NCBI RefSeq assembly: GCF_009870125.1
Contig: NC_046683.1
Coordinates: 47,259,869-47,323,868, forward strand
Length of the DNA stretch: 64,000 bases
Reading direction: 5' to 3'
DNA from: Drosophila pseudoobscura
Taxonomy: Eukaryota; Arthropoda; Insecta; Diptera; Drosophilidae
In this document: in pieces, positions 24,020 through 36,851 of the stretch
Numbering within the stretch: position 1 is the stretch's first letter
Layout: the number at the start of each line of letters is the position of its first letter
The notes under the pieces: generated by a model
What the model saw: the letters and a program-made list of their open reading frames with translations, nothing else
Databases searched by the model: none
What the model was told of the DNA's origin: nothing
Translations under genes and position numbers: made by a program

Positions 24020-27000
24020 TTAGTTCTCCTGGACGATAACCACATCCTGCAGGTGGACATTCGGCAGCTGGAGCAGCTCCTGCTCGTTAGTGATGGGACG
24101 ATCCAGGGGGTAGCCGAGGGGACGGACGTCCTGCAGCGAGGCAGAGCCAATGCCCAAGCTGATGCTGGGAATGATCCTCCTTTCCTGCTGCTCCAGAACT
24201 GGGGAGACAATCATAAGGAGCTGCATGGGCAGGCCCTCAGGGCGGCCACGGGGCAGGAGAAGACGCTGTGGGAAACGACCATTCTCGCCGACCAACTCCT
24301 GGATATCCAACTCCTGCTGACCACGCAGGTGCATCATCACACGGCGATAGATCTCACTGAGGGGCGTGACATCTCGGCTGGTCCACGGAATGTCGATAAA
24401 ACGATGCTGTATGCGATTGGTGCCCGACTGCAGCTCCACGTTGATGGCGTCCAGCAGGAGGAAATCACGTCGGCGCTCGTCCAAGGTTGCCTCACGACCC
24501 TGGGAGTCTAGGCTGGGACCCAAGAACACACGAATTATGACATCCTGGGCTCGCTCCGAGCTGATGTCCATGTCGATGAGGAAGGGCTTGTTGTTCAGGC
24601 GGCGCTGTCGGCCCACGATAATCTGCTGCTGCTGTATTTGTCGACCTTGCTGCTGCTGCTGCTGTCCAATCAGGTTCGTCAGGTCCATGTCGACCTCCTC
24701 GATGCGGGTGCGTAGCTTGTCAACGCGCACATCATTGATGGACACACCGTGCATGCCCAGCTGGTCCCTCCTGTACCCATCCAAGAGCTGCTCCCGCAGA
24801 TCATCCACGATGTTGACAATCCGGCGCAGTGTGTACCGGATCAGAGGATCGCTGAGGCGAATACCCAGGCCAGAGCGATCGATTTGCTGGCTGTTTTCCT
24901 GGATCAACTCACGCACAATTCGCAGGATGCCGACTTGGCCGAGGTGGCCCAACAGGACATCAGCAATTAGAGCTTCCACTTGGCGCTGCTCCTGGAACTG
25001 ACCGCGGATCGAGTGAATGTTGAGCTGGTCAATGGCCTGCTGCATGTGCTGCTTGATTTGGTTGATCTGCTCCAAAAGCTGACGATTGCGCAGGGAATCG
25101 ATGCGGATCTGGTTCAAGCGAAGGGCATACCGGTCGGATGTGGTCTGGTGTGGATTGTTGAGCCACACATTCATTTTATCAATGGTCTGCCCCTGCCCAA
25201 TGGTCTCCTGGTTCAGGCGAGCCACCAACTGGCGCAGATTGTGCAGGAGAATCTCGCTCCGACGGGAGTCCTGACCCTGCTGCTCCTGGCGATGGCTGGT
25301 GAGGCTTCGGCGGAAGCGTTCGCCCTGTCTGACGCGCTCCAGCTTCTCCTCATCACTCAAACCTTGCAACTGCTCGTCATCGACATCGTTGTCCGTCAAA
25401 TTATGTAGACGCTTCTCACGGTTTCGCTGCAGCATGGCCAAGATCTCGTCGTCACTCATGATGGACAGACGATGATCGCTGCGTATCAGCTTCAGGATGT
25501 CCTCATCTTGGATGGGCCGATCGAGCACTTGACGTACCTCACCGATGGAGGCCACACGACGGGGGATCATTTTCTGCTGCTGGCTGACGCCGGCATGGTT
25601 GAGGCGACGACGATTGATGTGCACCAGACGCTCATCGTCGCGGCTAACGCTCTCCAGTTGATCTGCATAGCTTTCCACCTGATTTCCATACCGATGTTGG
25701 ATCTGATCCTGATCCTGATCCTGATCCTGCTCTTCAACTACTCGACGTCCTTCGCTGTACCGGCTACCGCGCATCAATCCTGGCAAACGCTGACCTCCTG
25801 CCTGCTGCACTTGTTCCTGCTGGATGCTGTTCATTCGGCGGCGGTTGACGTGCAACAGGCGATCGCTGTTGGCATTCACAGTGGGCAAATCGTTGCGGCC
25901 ACCCAAGTTAATGTTTCGCTGCCCGATCACACGGTGCAGAGGCACACGACCCATCTTAATCACGTCTTCATCATCGTCCTCATCATCATCATCGTTGTTG
26001 TCCCGACGCAGAACACGCATAAAGCGCGCCCTCTCGCTGCCATAGATGTTCTCCTGCTGATCCTGATCCTCTTCCTGCTGCTGTTGCTGGAGGCGACGAC
26101 GGTTCACATAGAGCAATCGTCCAGTATTGATATCCATATCTTGATCCTGTTCCAACTCTTGGGGAATGCGTTGCTGCGGAACCTCTTGCGACTCACCCTC
26201 TACAAGGGCCAATTCCTGAATCAGGTTCTGGACAAAGTTGCGCAGGCCGATATCGTCGGTCAGGAGGGAAATGCCTTGGCCCTGCTCCTGTCCCTCAATG
26301 GGGATCACCACACGGTTCTTTCCAAGCAAGGACAGACGCGACTTTTGTGCTTGCTGCCTAGCCAACGCCATCTGCATACGCATTTGCCGCAATGGATTGA
26401 AAATGTTCATCATGGGATTCATGGGATGCTGACCCAAGCCGACGACATCGATGAGTGTGGGGCGCTGGGTCTGCTCCAGTTGAATGCGCTGAACACGCTC
26501 AATAACCTGGGGATCCAGGTACAGTTCGGGCAGCAGCTCTTGGACAGCGGGCACGATCAGGGACTGGGTGTCTTCGCGATCGCGTATGGCTCGAACCAAG
26601 GCATTAATAAGCAGGACGGGATTGATGTTCCTCCGTAGGTAGACGACATTGCGCTGCAGAGTCTCGAAGTCCACGGCCCTGACCAGCAGGCGATAAATGC
26701 CACGAAGCTGCTGCACGTCCTCCACGCGGACAACCGAGCAGATCTGATGCTCGTCCAGGAGACGCCGCTGGCGATCCAAGTCAATGACGTGCTGCATCTC
26801 TCCATCAATACCGCCGCGGTAACGCTGAGGTTCCACAATCAAACCCTGATCCAGTCGAATGAGTTCATCATTCTGCAGTGGCTCATGGATGTTCTGCACA
26901 ATATCCAGGATAAACCTTTGACGTTGCACATCCCCAAGAGACATGCGTCCTGTAAAGCAAATGGATGTGAAAGGAAGGAGAGTGGAATCTGGGGAGGATT

Positions 27001-27110
27001 CAGCGAAATCTGACGTTACCTATACCCTGAGCCGTGCCTGGATTCACAGCAATACGTCCAGCGGCGACCAGAGTGACCGCACAGGCCATCAGTAGCAGGA
27101 TTTTGTTCAT
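24020..27110 (-). CDS. Fbp1: Fat body protein 1, hexamerin-family storage-protein receptor
   Basis: Exon 1 is 27110 down to 27020 and exon 2 is 26949 down to 24020, with a 70-nt intron (GTAACG donor, TTTACAG acceptor). The frame gives 1006 residues, near the 1029 I recall for melanogaster Fbp1. The signal peptide [17 protein letters not shown] leads into an N-terminal hemocyanin-like domain ([39 protein letters not shown]). A long central Q/D/R-rich region (about 260-620) has three copies of a (Y/H)(V/I)NRRR(L/M) motif. A C-terminal hemocyanin-like region has [17 protein letters not shown] and ends near [26 protein letters not shown]. The family member is made in third-instar fat body under ecdysone control and mediates uptake of larval serum proteins. 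It converges with the hexamerin-like gene at 12.7 kb, and shared motifs suggest an old duplication. Confidence 0.88.
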
Positions 27111-27236
27111 CTTGCTGGCTTCTCAGATTGGTCTCTGGATTACGAGTGTTGTTCACTTCTGTGGGCTTGGCACTTGGCACGATGCTAAAACACAGACCAG
27201 AAGGTGACTGCATACTCCATCGGAATTCGGTGCCTC

Positions 27237-27243
27237 TTTTATA
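27237..27243 (-). promoter_or_regulatory. Fbp1 TATA box
   Basis: On the minus strand GGGTATAAAAGAGG contains a consensus TATAAAA about 130 nt upstream of the ATG (27110), placing transcription start near 27210. This suits a strongly induced, stage-specific fat-body gene. Confidence 0.75.
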
Positions 27244-28551
27244 CCCAAAATTCCTATCTACCGGCAGTGCATCCATAGGCCTATCGCTGGACTTTCGGTT
27301 GGGTTGAATGCCTTTCGCGGGGCGAAAATATGTTTATCAGTCCGGTCCAGAAGCTGTGAAATCCGCACGTTCATTATGCAATTAAAATTTTGTTGTTTTT
27401 TGTAAGGCATAAGGTCACCCATGCACAGATTGTACTGGAAACTGAGACTCAGTCTGAGACCTAGTCTCGGACTCGATATGGCTGTTGTTTGCTGTGGCGG
27501 CCTGTGGTTTGCCGTGGGTCACATGATCACAGATCTATCTTAATTGGTTTGTTGCCCTCCCAGTCCCAACATGATCTCTGACCCTTGCAGGCTGTCCGTG
27601 TTTGCGAACAATTCAATTTCAATTTGAATACTGCCAAATCGAACATCGAACTTTAAGCTATCGCAACTGCAGTAGGAATCGCTTAGTTTCAGGTACCTTT
27701 TCGTACCTTTACCAAGTTCTCAGAACGTCCCAAAAATAGCCCAAGAATGGAATAATTTGTCCAAAAGCTGATAAGAATTAGTAGGTATTTATATATGTAT
27801 AAAGTGATAAGCATAGAATGAATGAATCATTCAAACGACCTATTTTACTGGTAATGCCGCTCAAAATTAATTTTCTGCATGTTTTCGCTAATTGTATGTA
27901 TGTATGTTGAGTCAGTTTTGTTTAGAAACATTTGTATTTATTTATAAGCTAGACTTATTTGTTTGCCTTGGTATTTCTTTGTATACTCTCAATGGATCCC
28001 TTACAATGCTGTGCGCTCTTCATTGAAGTGTATTATGTGTGATCGAACTGCTTAAAGCGCGAGCATGTGCTCTTGGTTTTACAACAAATGCTCATGGTGC
28101 TCATGGTGCACATGGTGATGCTAATGTGCACAGTCTTCGAGTGCAATTTTTGCTTTTGCTGTGGCTGTGTTCGACATTGAGTCAAGTTTCGGTTGGGCGC
28201 CCAGGCGCCTGGGTACTGACTGGGTGGCATGTGGCAGCGCCATTGTTTGCGCGAGTGAGTGATTGGCGATTGTGAAAAGATGCATAAAAGGATGGCGATG
28301 TCAGACCTCTATGGCTCCCGACGAAAGGGCGATGGCGGGTGCTGGTGGGTGCTGGCGCTACGTCATTGCAATTTTCTATTCACATTTAAATTGGCAATTC
28401 GTTTGGCCCTGGCTTTTGTGTGCGGCGAGCATTTTTATGGCCCGTTTTTTTCTGTGACTCTTTGCGTTGCGACAATTTTGCAACGTGCCTGGCATGCAAC
28501 GGAAGCCGAGCGCGCTACGTGGGTGGCCGTGGCTTGTCCTAACTGATGTCA

Positions 28552-28554
<3 letters not shown>

Positions 28555-28586
<32 letters not shown>

Positions 28587-28592
28587 ACTTCC
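28555..28592. repeat. CTG/TTG trinucleotide repeat
   Basis: Imperfect (TGC)n run broken by TTG. ORFs across it on both strands are poly-alanine or similar low-complexity translations and are not treated as genes. Confidence 0.8.
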
Positions 28593-31051
28593 ACTGCGGC
28601 TGCTCCCGCTTCTGATTCTGACTCTGCAACTGCTGTGCCTTTTCTAATGTAATTGCAATTGTTTGCCAGCACCGGCCCTGTCCTGCCGTTCGGCATTCAT
28701 CTCGGACAGCAAATGGCCAGTAAAAGGCGCCTTTGATTTGCCCTAGCTGCACTTTACGTATACGCTTTGCACTTTTTTCGACTTGCCACTTTTGTGCATG
28801 CCAAGCGCATTTGTGCGGCAGTAATTGCTTCTTTATAACGCGGCCGTCCCTCCACCCCACCCCCCCTGCTGCATGTTCAGCAATTATGCAGCTACAATTT
28901 CGCATTAATTGCTCCTTTGTGCTGCCCGCTCGTCCGGTCCGGGCGCGCCGGCGTTGCAGTCTCGTCGGAGCGGGTATGGGTCCCTATTTTTTGTATCGCT
29001 TGTGTAAGCTCTGGAAAAAAACCATCCGTCATTGTTCCGCTCCACCATTTATGAGGCCGGACCGTCAGCTGGTGCTCATTTTAATTGCTCCTGGCCTTGG
29101 ACACTCGCTGGAATCTCGGGATCCAGTCCAGGAATCCTCTTTCTGTGCATGGTAATGCCATCAACTGTGCAACAATTTGCATTATTTCAATATGCAATTT
29201 TATTCGCTTCGGCGATAAAAACCACACTCTGTTTCATGATTTTTTGGAGTCGTTTTCGGGCTCTTTTGATTTCCTTCCTGTCGGTATTTACTCGTGCTGC
29301 TCGGGATCAATCGATACTCCTACATACACATTGAATATTTAATCCCCTTAATCCCAGTTCCAAAAGAGTGCATCTACATACACACACCTGTACATACATA
29401 TGTACATATATGTAAATTTGTTTCAAGTTGGCTTGGAAACAAGCGATTAAAGTAATCTTTTAGGTGTTTGAGCTATTAAATTGTGTACAGAGCTCTTATC
29501 GCATTAGAGTTCACGCTTTGAACACACTGTGGAAGTTGGCCTTGGCGAAAACCTATGATTCAACACTCTATAGTCGATGAATGGAACTTTCTTTGTGTGA
29601 TAATCGAGTACTTATTCGAAAGCTGTTCTTCGAATAACCCATCGAAATGAATATCCAATTGGTTGTCTCTATCTATCCCCTCCCCTTACGATTATCCCAT
29701 GGATTTAAAGAGGGCTTTCATCAACCCCCAACACAGAGCAAGCCCAACGTGATAAGCTCGACAACATATCCTTGTCTCAAGTGGATTGTCAGCACCCAAG
29801 ACGTGCCAGTTGTCCTTGTTCTCCCAGGCACAGCCAGAGACAGAGCCCGAGCAGGAGCCGGAGCCGGAGCCGGAGTCAGAGCCGCAGCCAACTCAAGGTG
29901 GTGGATGGTTTCTGGCTTCAGTTCGGTTTTCGGATTTTGGCTTTGTCGCTGCTCGGGCGCTTTGACTTAAATGCGATTTAATGCTTTTTTTGTTTGTCTT
30001 CCATGCGTCGGATATCCGTTCGACGTTCGCACTGTGGGCGTGATAAACCGCAGGCAGGCCGGCAGACTCCTCCCCGGTCTTCATCCCCCGTCACTGGGTC
30101 GCTAATTTGCCTGACGTTGTTTTTTTTTTATGTCTTAACTTGGCCCGGGCGTCTTAATCTTATATCCTTTTTGCTTTTTTCGCTTTTTCGCTATTTTGCT
30201 TTTTTCGACATTAAAAAATATTTTGTCGTCCTTTGTTGGGTTGATAAAACTGCTTACAAATGCTTAAAAAATTAAAATTTATTACAAGCGATTATGTTGG
30301 ATGCCTTGGGGCCTTGGATGCCTTTCACAGCTCCACCCCAAAAGAAGAAAATGCAAATGGAATGTCATCGGTTTGGCGCTTCAACATATTTCCGGGCATA
30401 TTTATTTTTCTGTGGACATTGCCCAATTGATTCATGGCCCCACAATATCCTTTGCGTAATGGTTCTCGGCCTCTCAGGGCCACCTTAAACAGCAGAGCAG
30501 TCAGCAGAATGAAATGAACTAAAACGAAACCAAAAGAAACGAATCGAAATGAGATGAGATGAGATGAGAGGGAAACCTTGCCAAAGAAAGAAAAAGTACA
30601 GCAAATAAATATAAATATAGTAATAATGAAGCATTGGGGGAAAAAGAAAAGTCGAAAGCCAAAAGAAAATATTTCTTTTTATCAGAGCGGATGTGAGTGT
30701 GCCACGAGAGAAATAGCAACGGAGGGGGAGGCGGAGGCGGAGGTTGTTCGAGTGTTCGAGTGCTGGAGTGGGTGATAGAGCTGGAGGTGGGGCAGGGGCT
30801 GCCAGCATCCTTCCAAATAAAACAAAAAATTCCCCGCCTCGAGTAGTGACAGGAAAAGGAAAGGAGCGGAAAGGAAGGTTCGGGGAACGGGGAATACCCT
30901 GCCTGGCTCATTGCTACTTTTGTCACCAGCGCTGCCTGCCCTGCCTGTCCTTCCCCTCCCACAGACCCCTCCTCTACACAAAGCAAATCAAACAAACTTT
31001 TATTTCACACGTTTCTCGCTCTACTCTCCACTTCTCTCCCGCAAATGTTTG

Positions 31052-31612
31052 TCTTATACCCTTCCAGCGGATATTCAGATTTTTTCCATACCTGTGCAAC
31101 GTATCATTAAATCATACGTATCATACGTAAATGTATATAGGCATATATTAGAGCCCTGCATGAACAGCCTCTCAGCTTTCTCATTACATCGCATAGAAAC
31201 GGACTGAACCCATCATCGTAAATTTTACTGTGTAAGATCTGAAAATTTCCAATTTTTGTTCGCGTTCACTCTCCATTTAATTTTCTGGTAGAAAAAATGA
31301 TCAAGTAATACAATAATTGGCAATAGCGCACCCAAACTCCATCGTACATATGTGTGTGTTGAGTCATTACAGAGACTGCTAACGAAATTTACTGACTTTC
31401 ATCCGCAGTGCTTGCACTCGGTTTTAAGTGACTCGCTCAAACCGAATCTCAATGAAGGCAGGATTCGTAATGATCGAAACCCCTAAAGAGGCCGTTTCTG
31501 TGCAACGTTGCGCTGAATTTTTCTTACTGCAGTCTGGGTAAGAGTGTGCATCTGGAAGGGTATATATAACTTCGGCTCCGGCAGCAATCCGCCTGTCTTT
31601 CTTGTTTGTCTT
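31052..31612 (+). mobile_element. DINE-1 / Helitron-like non-autonomous element
   Basis: The left end reads TTATACCCTTCCAGCGGATA, close to the DINE-1 (INE-1) subterminal start TATACCCTTGCAGAGGGTAT. The right end near 31557-31612 has GGGTATATATAACTTCGGCT followed by CTTTCTTGTTT, resembling the known 3' hairpin and tail of this Helitron-derived family. The length of about 560 bp fits a near full-length but diverged copy. The interior was not aligned; family knowledge is from memory. Confidence 0.5.
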
Positions 31613-32388
31613 GAAACAAGTGATTGCTGGGATGTGGTATGGTGTGGTTTGACGATGGGTGGAATAAGGTAGGGGGGTCTGGTCGCACGTGTCTACGCGT
31701 GTCTGTTAGTTTTGATAGCTATTGACTTTGCCAAGGAGGGTGGTCCGGGACCAACCGAGCAGTTGACCCGTGAAATTTTGATAATTGCTGCAGAAGACAA
31801 TCGCGCGAAAGTTTCAGAGGAAAAGTGCAAGATAAGTAGTTTTGAGACTTGTTGGAATCGATGAAATTTAATGAGATATAGTTCTGGGTTCGATTAACTC
31901 ATTTATGTTACCGTTTCAATATCGAAGTCACTCTAGACTTTATTTCTAATAATATTTCAGTGAAAATGTTGTCTACTTTTTGGGGTCTATCAAACGAATA
32001 AGTATTTTATTATTCAATTAGCTTCAATTATTTCATCATGATCTCGGAAACGCCTCAATATGCTGTATGTACGTTCCCACAGTTGAACGATTTCATTCAT
32101 TGCTCTCTTGGGGGTTGCTATGCGTACAAGTACTCCCCATTTCATTGGGTAAATATTGTTGTAGCATGCCACAGTGTTTTCGACAGTACAGTGTGGAAGC
32201 TGCTCTGCTGCCTGGCAGCCTGGCAGCCCGGCTGCCTGGTTCTTTGTCTGCGGAGGTGAGAGGTCAGAATGCAAACATTAAATGCGTATTCCAGCTCTAT
32301 CGAGGACTGTGACTAGGACCAGGACACTATAAAAACGACCTTGCGGGCAACAAAAGGCAGACAGACACTACCCTCCTTCTCCCACTTT

Positions 32389-32462
32389 CTCTCTCTGCCT
32401 CTGTCTCTGTCTCTCTCTATCTGTCTCTGTCTCTCTCTATCTCTGTCTCTCTCTGTCCCTGC
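32389..32462. repeat. CT-rich (CTCTGT) simple repeat
   Basis: Pyrimidine tract of CTCTGT/CTCTAT repeats. On the opposite strand it is GAGA-rich, so it could bind GAGA factor. Confidence 0.75.
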
Positions 32463-34115
32463 CCTGTGTCTGTGGGAGCAGACAATCATTGCACGACTTT
32501 TGCCTGCCAGGGAGGGGTAGAGGGGATGAGGACCTGCCCGAGTTGGGTTTTTGGGTTGGACGAGGTCGTCTTCTTCTTTGGTCCTCCTTATCAGCAGTTT
32601 GGTTGCGTTGCAGCGTGGCATTTCGGTGACTTTTATGTGCGGCTTTTCAGCTGGTTACGATGTTGTCGCGATTCCCTGCTACCCATCCAGCCCATCCAAC
32701 CGACCCAACCATTCCGAACCACTCCACCCACACTGAAACAGCCACCCCGTCCTAGTGGTGGTTGCTTTCTTTGTTTTGTTGTGCCACCGAATAAAGTGTC
32801 AATTGTTTTTGTGCCTGAGCACATTTATTGACACGCCTCATCGCCGAAGGATTCACAGTTGGTCGCATTAACAAGTGGGCGTACGGGAATCCCATTAACA
32901 GACTGTGAACCATCCCGAAACACTGTCCACACCCACCCGACACGGCAGACAACCCGATCCAGCCCCCGCTGCGATCTGCGGAAATTTAAACTAATAATCA
33001 ACGCATCACCAAACATTGTCGTTATTATTCAGACCCCTGTGTCGCCCACAGGCGATTGCCACTGACTCTTGACAGATTGCATATTCGTCCTCGTTCTCGT
33101 CGGCGTTCAGTTTCGTTCATTCTGAAGAGCTAAAGGGTAAAAGTGGAAATGGAATCGTCAATCAGGGAGCTGCTTGATACGAGCGTGTGTGTGTTTGTTA
33201 ACCATTTGAAAATCGTTTATTTTCTTACAGTTTTGTTTTTTAATTAGGGTTTTACTCGTTTTATTTTTATCACAAAAAAATTTAGTTTTTTTTAATACAT
33301 GTATATATATTATCCAAAAAAATTGTGGGCATTCTATGGCGCCTCAACCAAATTAAAGCACTAAAACCTAAAAATCAATTCAAAGATTCTTTAAAGTAAT
33401 GTATATTGATTTGCTGATATTTCGAAAGGTCAGAAATAAATGAAAATGATTTAAATGATTTTGAGGAGTCACATTATCTTCAGTTTTGCTCCAAATACAT
33501 TTGGTTATTATGCCATCAATGGGTATATTTTACACATTCTATGAGCTCCAAATAATCAGTAATTCGATTAATTCGATTTGGAACGGTCTGATCTGGTTGA
33601 AAAAAGGTACATATCTCAGAATTTGTTTGAAACCCTGCAAAAATTAAAAAAACAGTAAACAACTGAAGTTTTGCAAAAGTAAAACCGTTTCGAAGGAATT
33701 CAATATGGTATTATTGAGTTGAATTTCGATACATGTATCCACTAAAAAACACTTTGCAGAGCAGTTACAAAATTAACGATAATAAAATATTCCATAATAA
33801 CAAATAAATTATTTTTATTCAATTCTAAAGATTTAATAGGCTTATTTCCTGCTACCTCCATAAAATGTGACCCGCAACAGAATCGGAACGCAAAACGAGA
33901 GGCAAAACTCAAAGCAAAGCACACACAAAACTCACAAGGATTCAACTAGCACTAGGATCTAACAATTATCTTCAGTTTTGTGGGGTCCTGGGTGACCACA
34001 TGACCAGTGGGTGAATGTGCTGGGACCGTAAGCGTCCATCTACTCAGTATCATCTTTTCCAGGTCTACACCGCGTGCTCTGCGGCGGTGCCGGCGCCGAA
34101 GCGCAGAGGAGTCGG

Positions 34116-36851
34116 TCAAATGATGTTCGGCGGTGTGGTGGCCACGTTGGGAGGAACCACTCCTGCGACTGGCGAGGATTTTGCCGACTTCACGCAGCCG
34201 TAGGATGAGATGCCAGTGCCGCTGCTGCTGGGCGGGGAGGGAGGCGTCTCGGGACTGATCAATGGCAGGTAGCGCCACGGCTGGTAGAGGCTGCCGGCGT
34301 ACATGGCCTGAAGGCGGGCCTGCAGATCGAGGGCCAGAGTCGGGTCCAACGGGTAGTGGGCGAGGCCGGGGAAGGCGTTGGGCAGGCGGGGCAGGGAGAG
34401 CTCTAAGGGGGACCCAAAGCCGTACTTGGCGCTCAGGGTGTTGGCTGCTGCGGCGGCCGCCAGCTGGACGTGGTGCGGATGGGGGTGCTGGTGGTGGGGG
34501 TGGTGCGGGTGCGTGAGGTGGTGGTGATGGTGGTGGTGTCCATGTCCATGCAGATGGGGCAACGTCTGGCCCAGCGGCGATAGCTGTGACTGCATGTCCT
34601 TAGGCGCGGACGATCCTCCAGAGCCGCCTCCAGGGGCTCCGCCATTGCTGTTATTACTGGAACCACCAGAAGCGGCACCACCATTAGCACCACCCGGCAC
34701 TGGCGACTTGTTGAGCGTCTTGGGCTTGCGACGTGGTCGATACTTGTAGTCGGGATGTTCTTTCATGTGCAGGGCGCTGTAAATTGAGTAAACGTTGGAG
34801 CATTGATCAACAGATCGAACGATTTAAACTTCGATGATATCACTAAGTCAACCAAATGTCTGGCGGAGTTCTCTCTCTCTCTTTTTCTCTCTCTGGCCAT
34901 AAACTCCCAACCGAATGGAACCCTTCCATAAAAGTATATATGCTCGTACAAATGTATGTATGACTTCTCTTGTCTGCTTATCTCAATTTAGCGAAGACCC
35001 GACGGATTCCATCTACCTCTACCTTTCCCATTATCATTATCATTCCCAGTCCCAGTCTCAGTCCCAGCTGCAACAATGCGCAATTGTTGACATTTGTTGG
35101 ACAAAACGATAAAATCCGATAAAAGGTGTGTTCTTTTCTTCTTGTTGTACTTTCGATTTCGCTCTCCGTTCCTTTATTTAGTTTTCTTTTCTCCTCCACT
35201 ACCCTAATTGGTCAGTTATTCCTCCTTGCGTTATCTTCTACCCAAAAAAAATTTTGTATTCCTTATCACCGCGCATTGGCAAATATTTGAACAACATTCT
35301 TGCTTCTTTTCTTTCAATTTGTTCCCTCGAAAACCCCGAATGGCCATTAGTTTAAGCCCCTTCAAACGAGCTCTGCTCATTTATAACTGTCGCCACAAAA
35401 TATACATTTTACATTACCGTTTTGGCAGTCAAATCCAATCAATAAAAGGATTATGACAGTGCAAACATTAGGGCATGTCAGTGTCACGAACCCAATATCA
35501 TCGATAGTGCAGGGCATAAGAAAGGTAACTATTTTTTTTTAAAAAGTATGAAGCCAATAATAAATATTATTTTTGTATTTTCCGTACCACAATTAAGTTG
35601 GTTAGTTCTCTTTTAAGGTAAATAGAACATTATTGAATAGTTTTGTAACGAAATTCATACGAAACAAGTTTTATGGAAATTTAATTTAATTAATTTAATT
35701 AAACTATACATTTTCCACACAACTTTGACTGCCGCCTGATATTTTGGTTGTATTTTCCGGGACGGTAAATCTTGAAGTGATGTTGATGGTTTCAAAAATT
35801 CTGCTCTGGTAAAAAATCAGCGCTTTAAGCTCAAAGGTCTCTCCAATCCTTAATAATAGGAGCATAAATATTATCATAGATCGCAATGTAAAGCCAATAA
35901 ATATATGAGCCTCCTAAATATTTCACTTTTAGGTGATAGGATAGGGTGCGCTTTAAGAGGGTGAACAAAAAGGGTGAATAGAAATGCAAAATGATTGAAG
36001 CATTTCATGCGTTGTGTCTCGCTTTTGTGTGACAATTTGAAATGAAATGTTTGCCCAAGATATGCCCAGTGCCAATGGAATTCTGACTAAGCAGAGCGAG
36101 CACAATCCGGGGCTCTGGAGCTCCCCAATACAGGGGAGACTCTCACAATAGTGAGCCTTTGTCTTAGCTAATCGATCAAATTTTGTGGCCAGACAGAGAG
36201 AACTGGGAAAAACTGTAACTGAAACCTAGCCAGAAGCTCCTCTCGCCCTCGCCCTCGCAGTCGCAGTCGCACTCGGACTCCCACTACCACCCCCATACAC
36301 CTCTTCCCCCTAGAGAAATGTACTTACCGCAATCGTTTTGCCTCGTCGATGAATGGACGCTTCTGTCCTTCGGTGAGCAATTTCCACTCGGCACCGAGGC
36401 GCTTGGATATTTCGGAATTGTGCATTTTGGGATTGTCCTGGGCCATTTTGCGACGCTGTCCCCGCGACCAGACCATGAAAGCGTTCATTGGTCGCTTAAT
36501 GTGGTCATGACTGCTGTGATGGGATCCAGAATTTGAATGGGAATTGGAAGTGGCTGTGGAGTGGGAATTGGAGTGGCTATGATGATGTTGCTGATGATGC
36601 TGCAGCTTCGGTGCTGGAGCGGGAGCTGGTGCTGCTGGGGGCATGGCGAGGTCAGTTGGCGGCGGTGGTGGTGTTGGCGCTGTGGTGGCTCCCAGGCCCA
36701 CTCCCACTCCCATTCCCATTCCCATGCCCAGGCCCAGGGCCAGGCCGGGCAACTGCGGTGAGAGGCTACTGCTGTGGCTGTGATTGCTGCTCCCACTGCT
36801 CGTGTACCCGTTGCTGTGGCTCCGGTGTAGTAGCGTCGAGATGCTCGTCAT
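34116..36851 (-). CDS. Sox21b: Sox21b, SoxB-group HMG transcription factor
   Basis: Exon 36851 down to 36328 is joined to 34776 down to 34116 (GTAAGT donor, TTTACAG acceptor, 1551-nt intron), giving 394 residues from the ATG at 36851. The HMG box (about 117-195) begins [20 protein letters not shown] and continues through [12 protein letters not shown], the intron, then [19 protein letters not shown], diagnostic of SoxB proteins. The flanks are His/Ser-, Gly-, Pro- and Ala-rich. The reading frame stays open upstream of the ATG to a possible acceptor at about 36911, so a longer N-terminus from an upstream exon is possible. The intron position inside the HMG box is shared with Sox21a. Assignment to 21b rather than 21a rests on the remembered melanogaster order and on the other gene looking more like vertebrate SOX21. 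It is a nuclear DNA-binding regulator of the Dichaete cluster. Confidence 0.82.
34777..36327 (-). other. Sox21b intron
   Basis: A 1551-nt intron splitting the HMG box between KRLR and ALHM. It is mostly AT-rich without other ORFs of interest. It contains CT-rich runs near 34870-34895 and TCGCCC/TCGCAG repeats near 36240-36270. Confidence 0.8.

Larger units (their letters stand above)
27244..34115. other. Non-coding region between Fbp1 and Sox21b
   Basis: Nearly 7 kb without a supported coding gene. The proximal few hundred bases should hold Fbp1 ecdysone-response sequences: a nuclear-receptor half-site AGGTCA occurs near 27412, but no full EcRE palindrome was confirmed by eye. Other content is a CTG repeat near 28555, a DINE-1-like element at 31052-31612 and a CT-rich tract at 32389-32462. 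The 33.2-33.9 kb part is AT-rich. The right end contains the Sox21b 3' UTR. Confidence 0.55.

Noticed and set aside
25472-26638. 388-codon plus-strand open frame opposite Fbp1
   Set aside because: It is the complement of the Gln/Asp/Arg-rich Fbp1 exon, hydrophobic and low-complexity, without any domain. The Fbp1 frame has clear homology.
27410-27530. Possible ecdysone response element (AGGTCA half-site; GGGTCACATGATCA)
   Set aside because: The half-sites do not form a convincing inverted repeat of RGGTCA-N-TGACCY, so no regulatory feature was called.
28259-28696. Frames through the CTG repeat
   Set aside because: Poly-Ala and similar low-complexity translations on both strands, with no start context, splice signals or domains.
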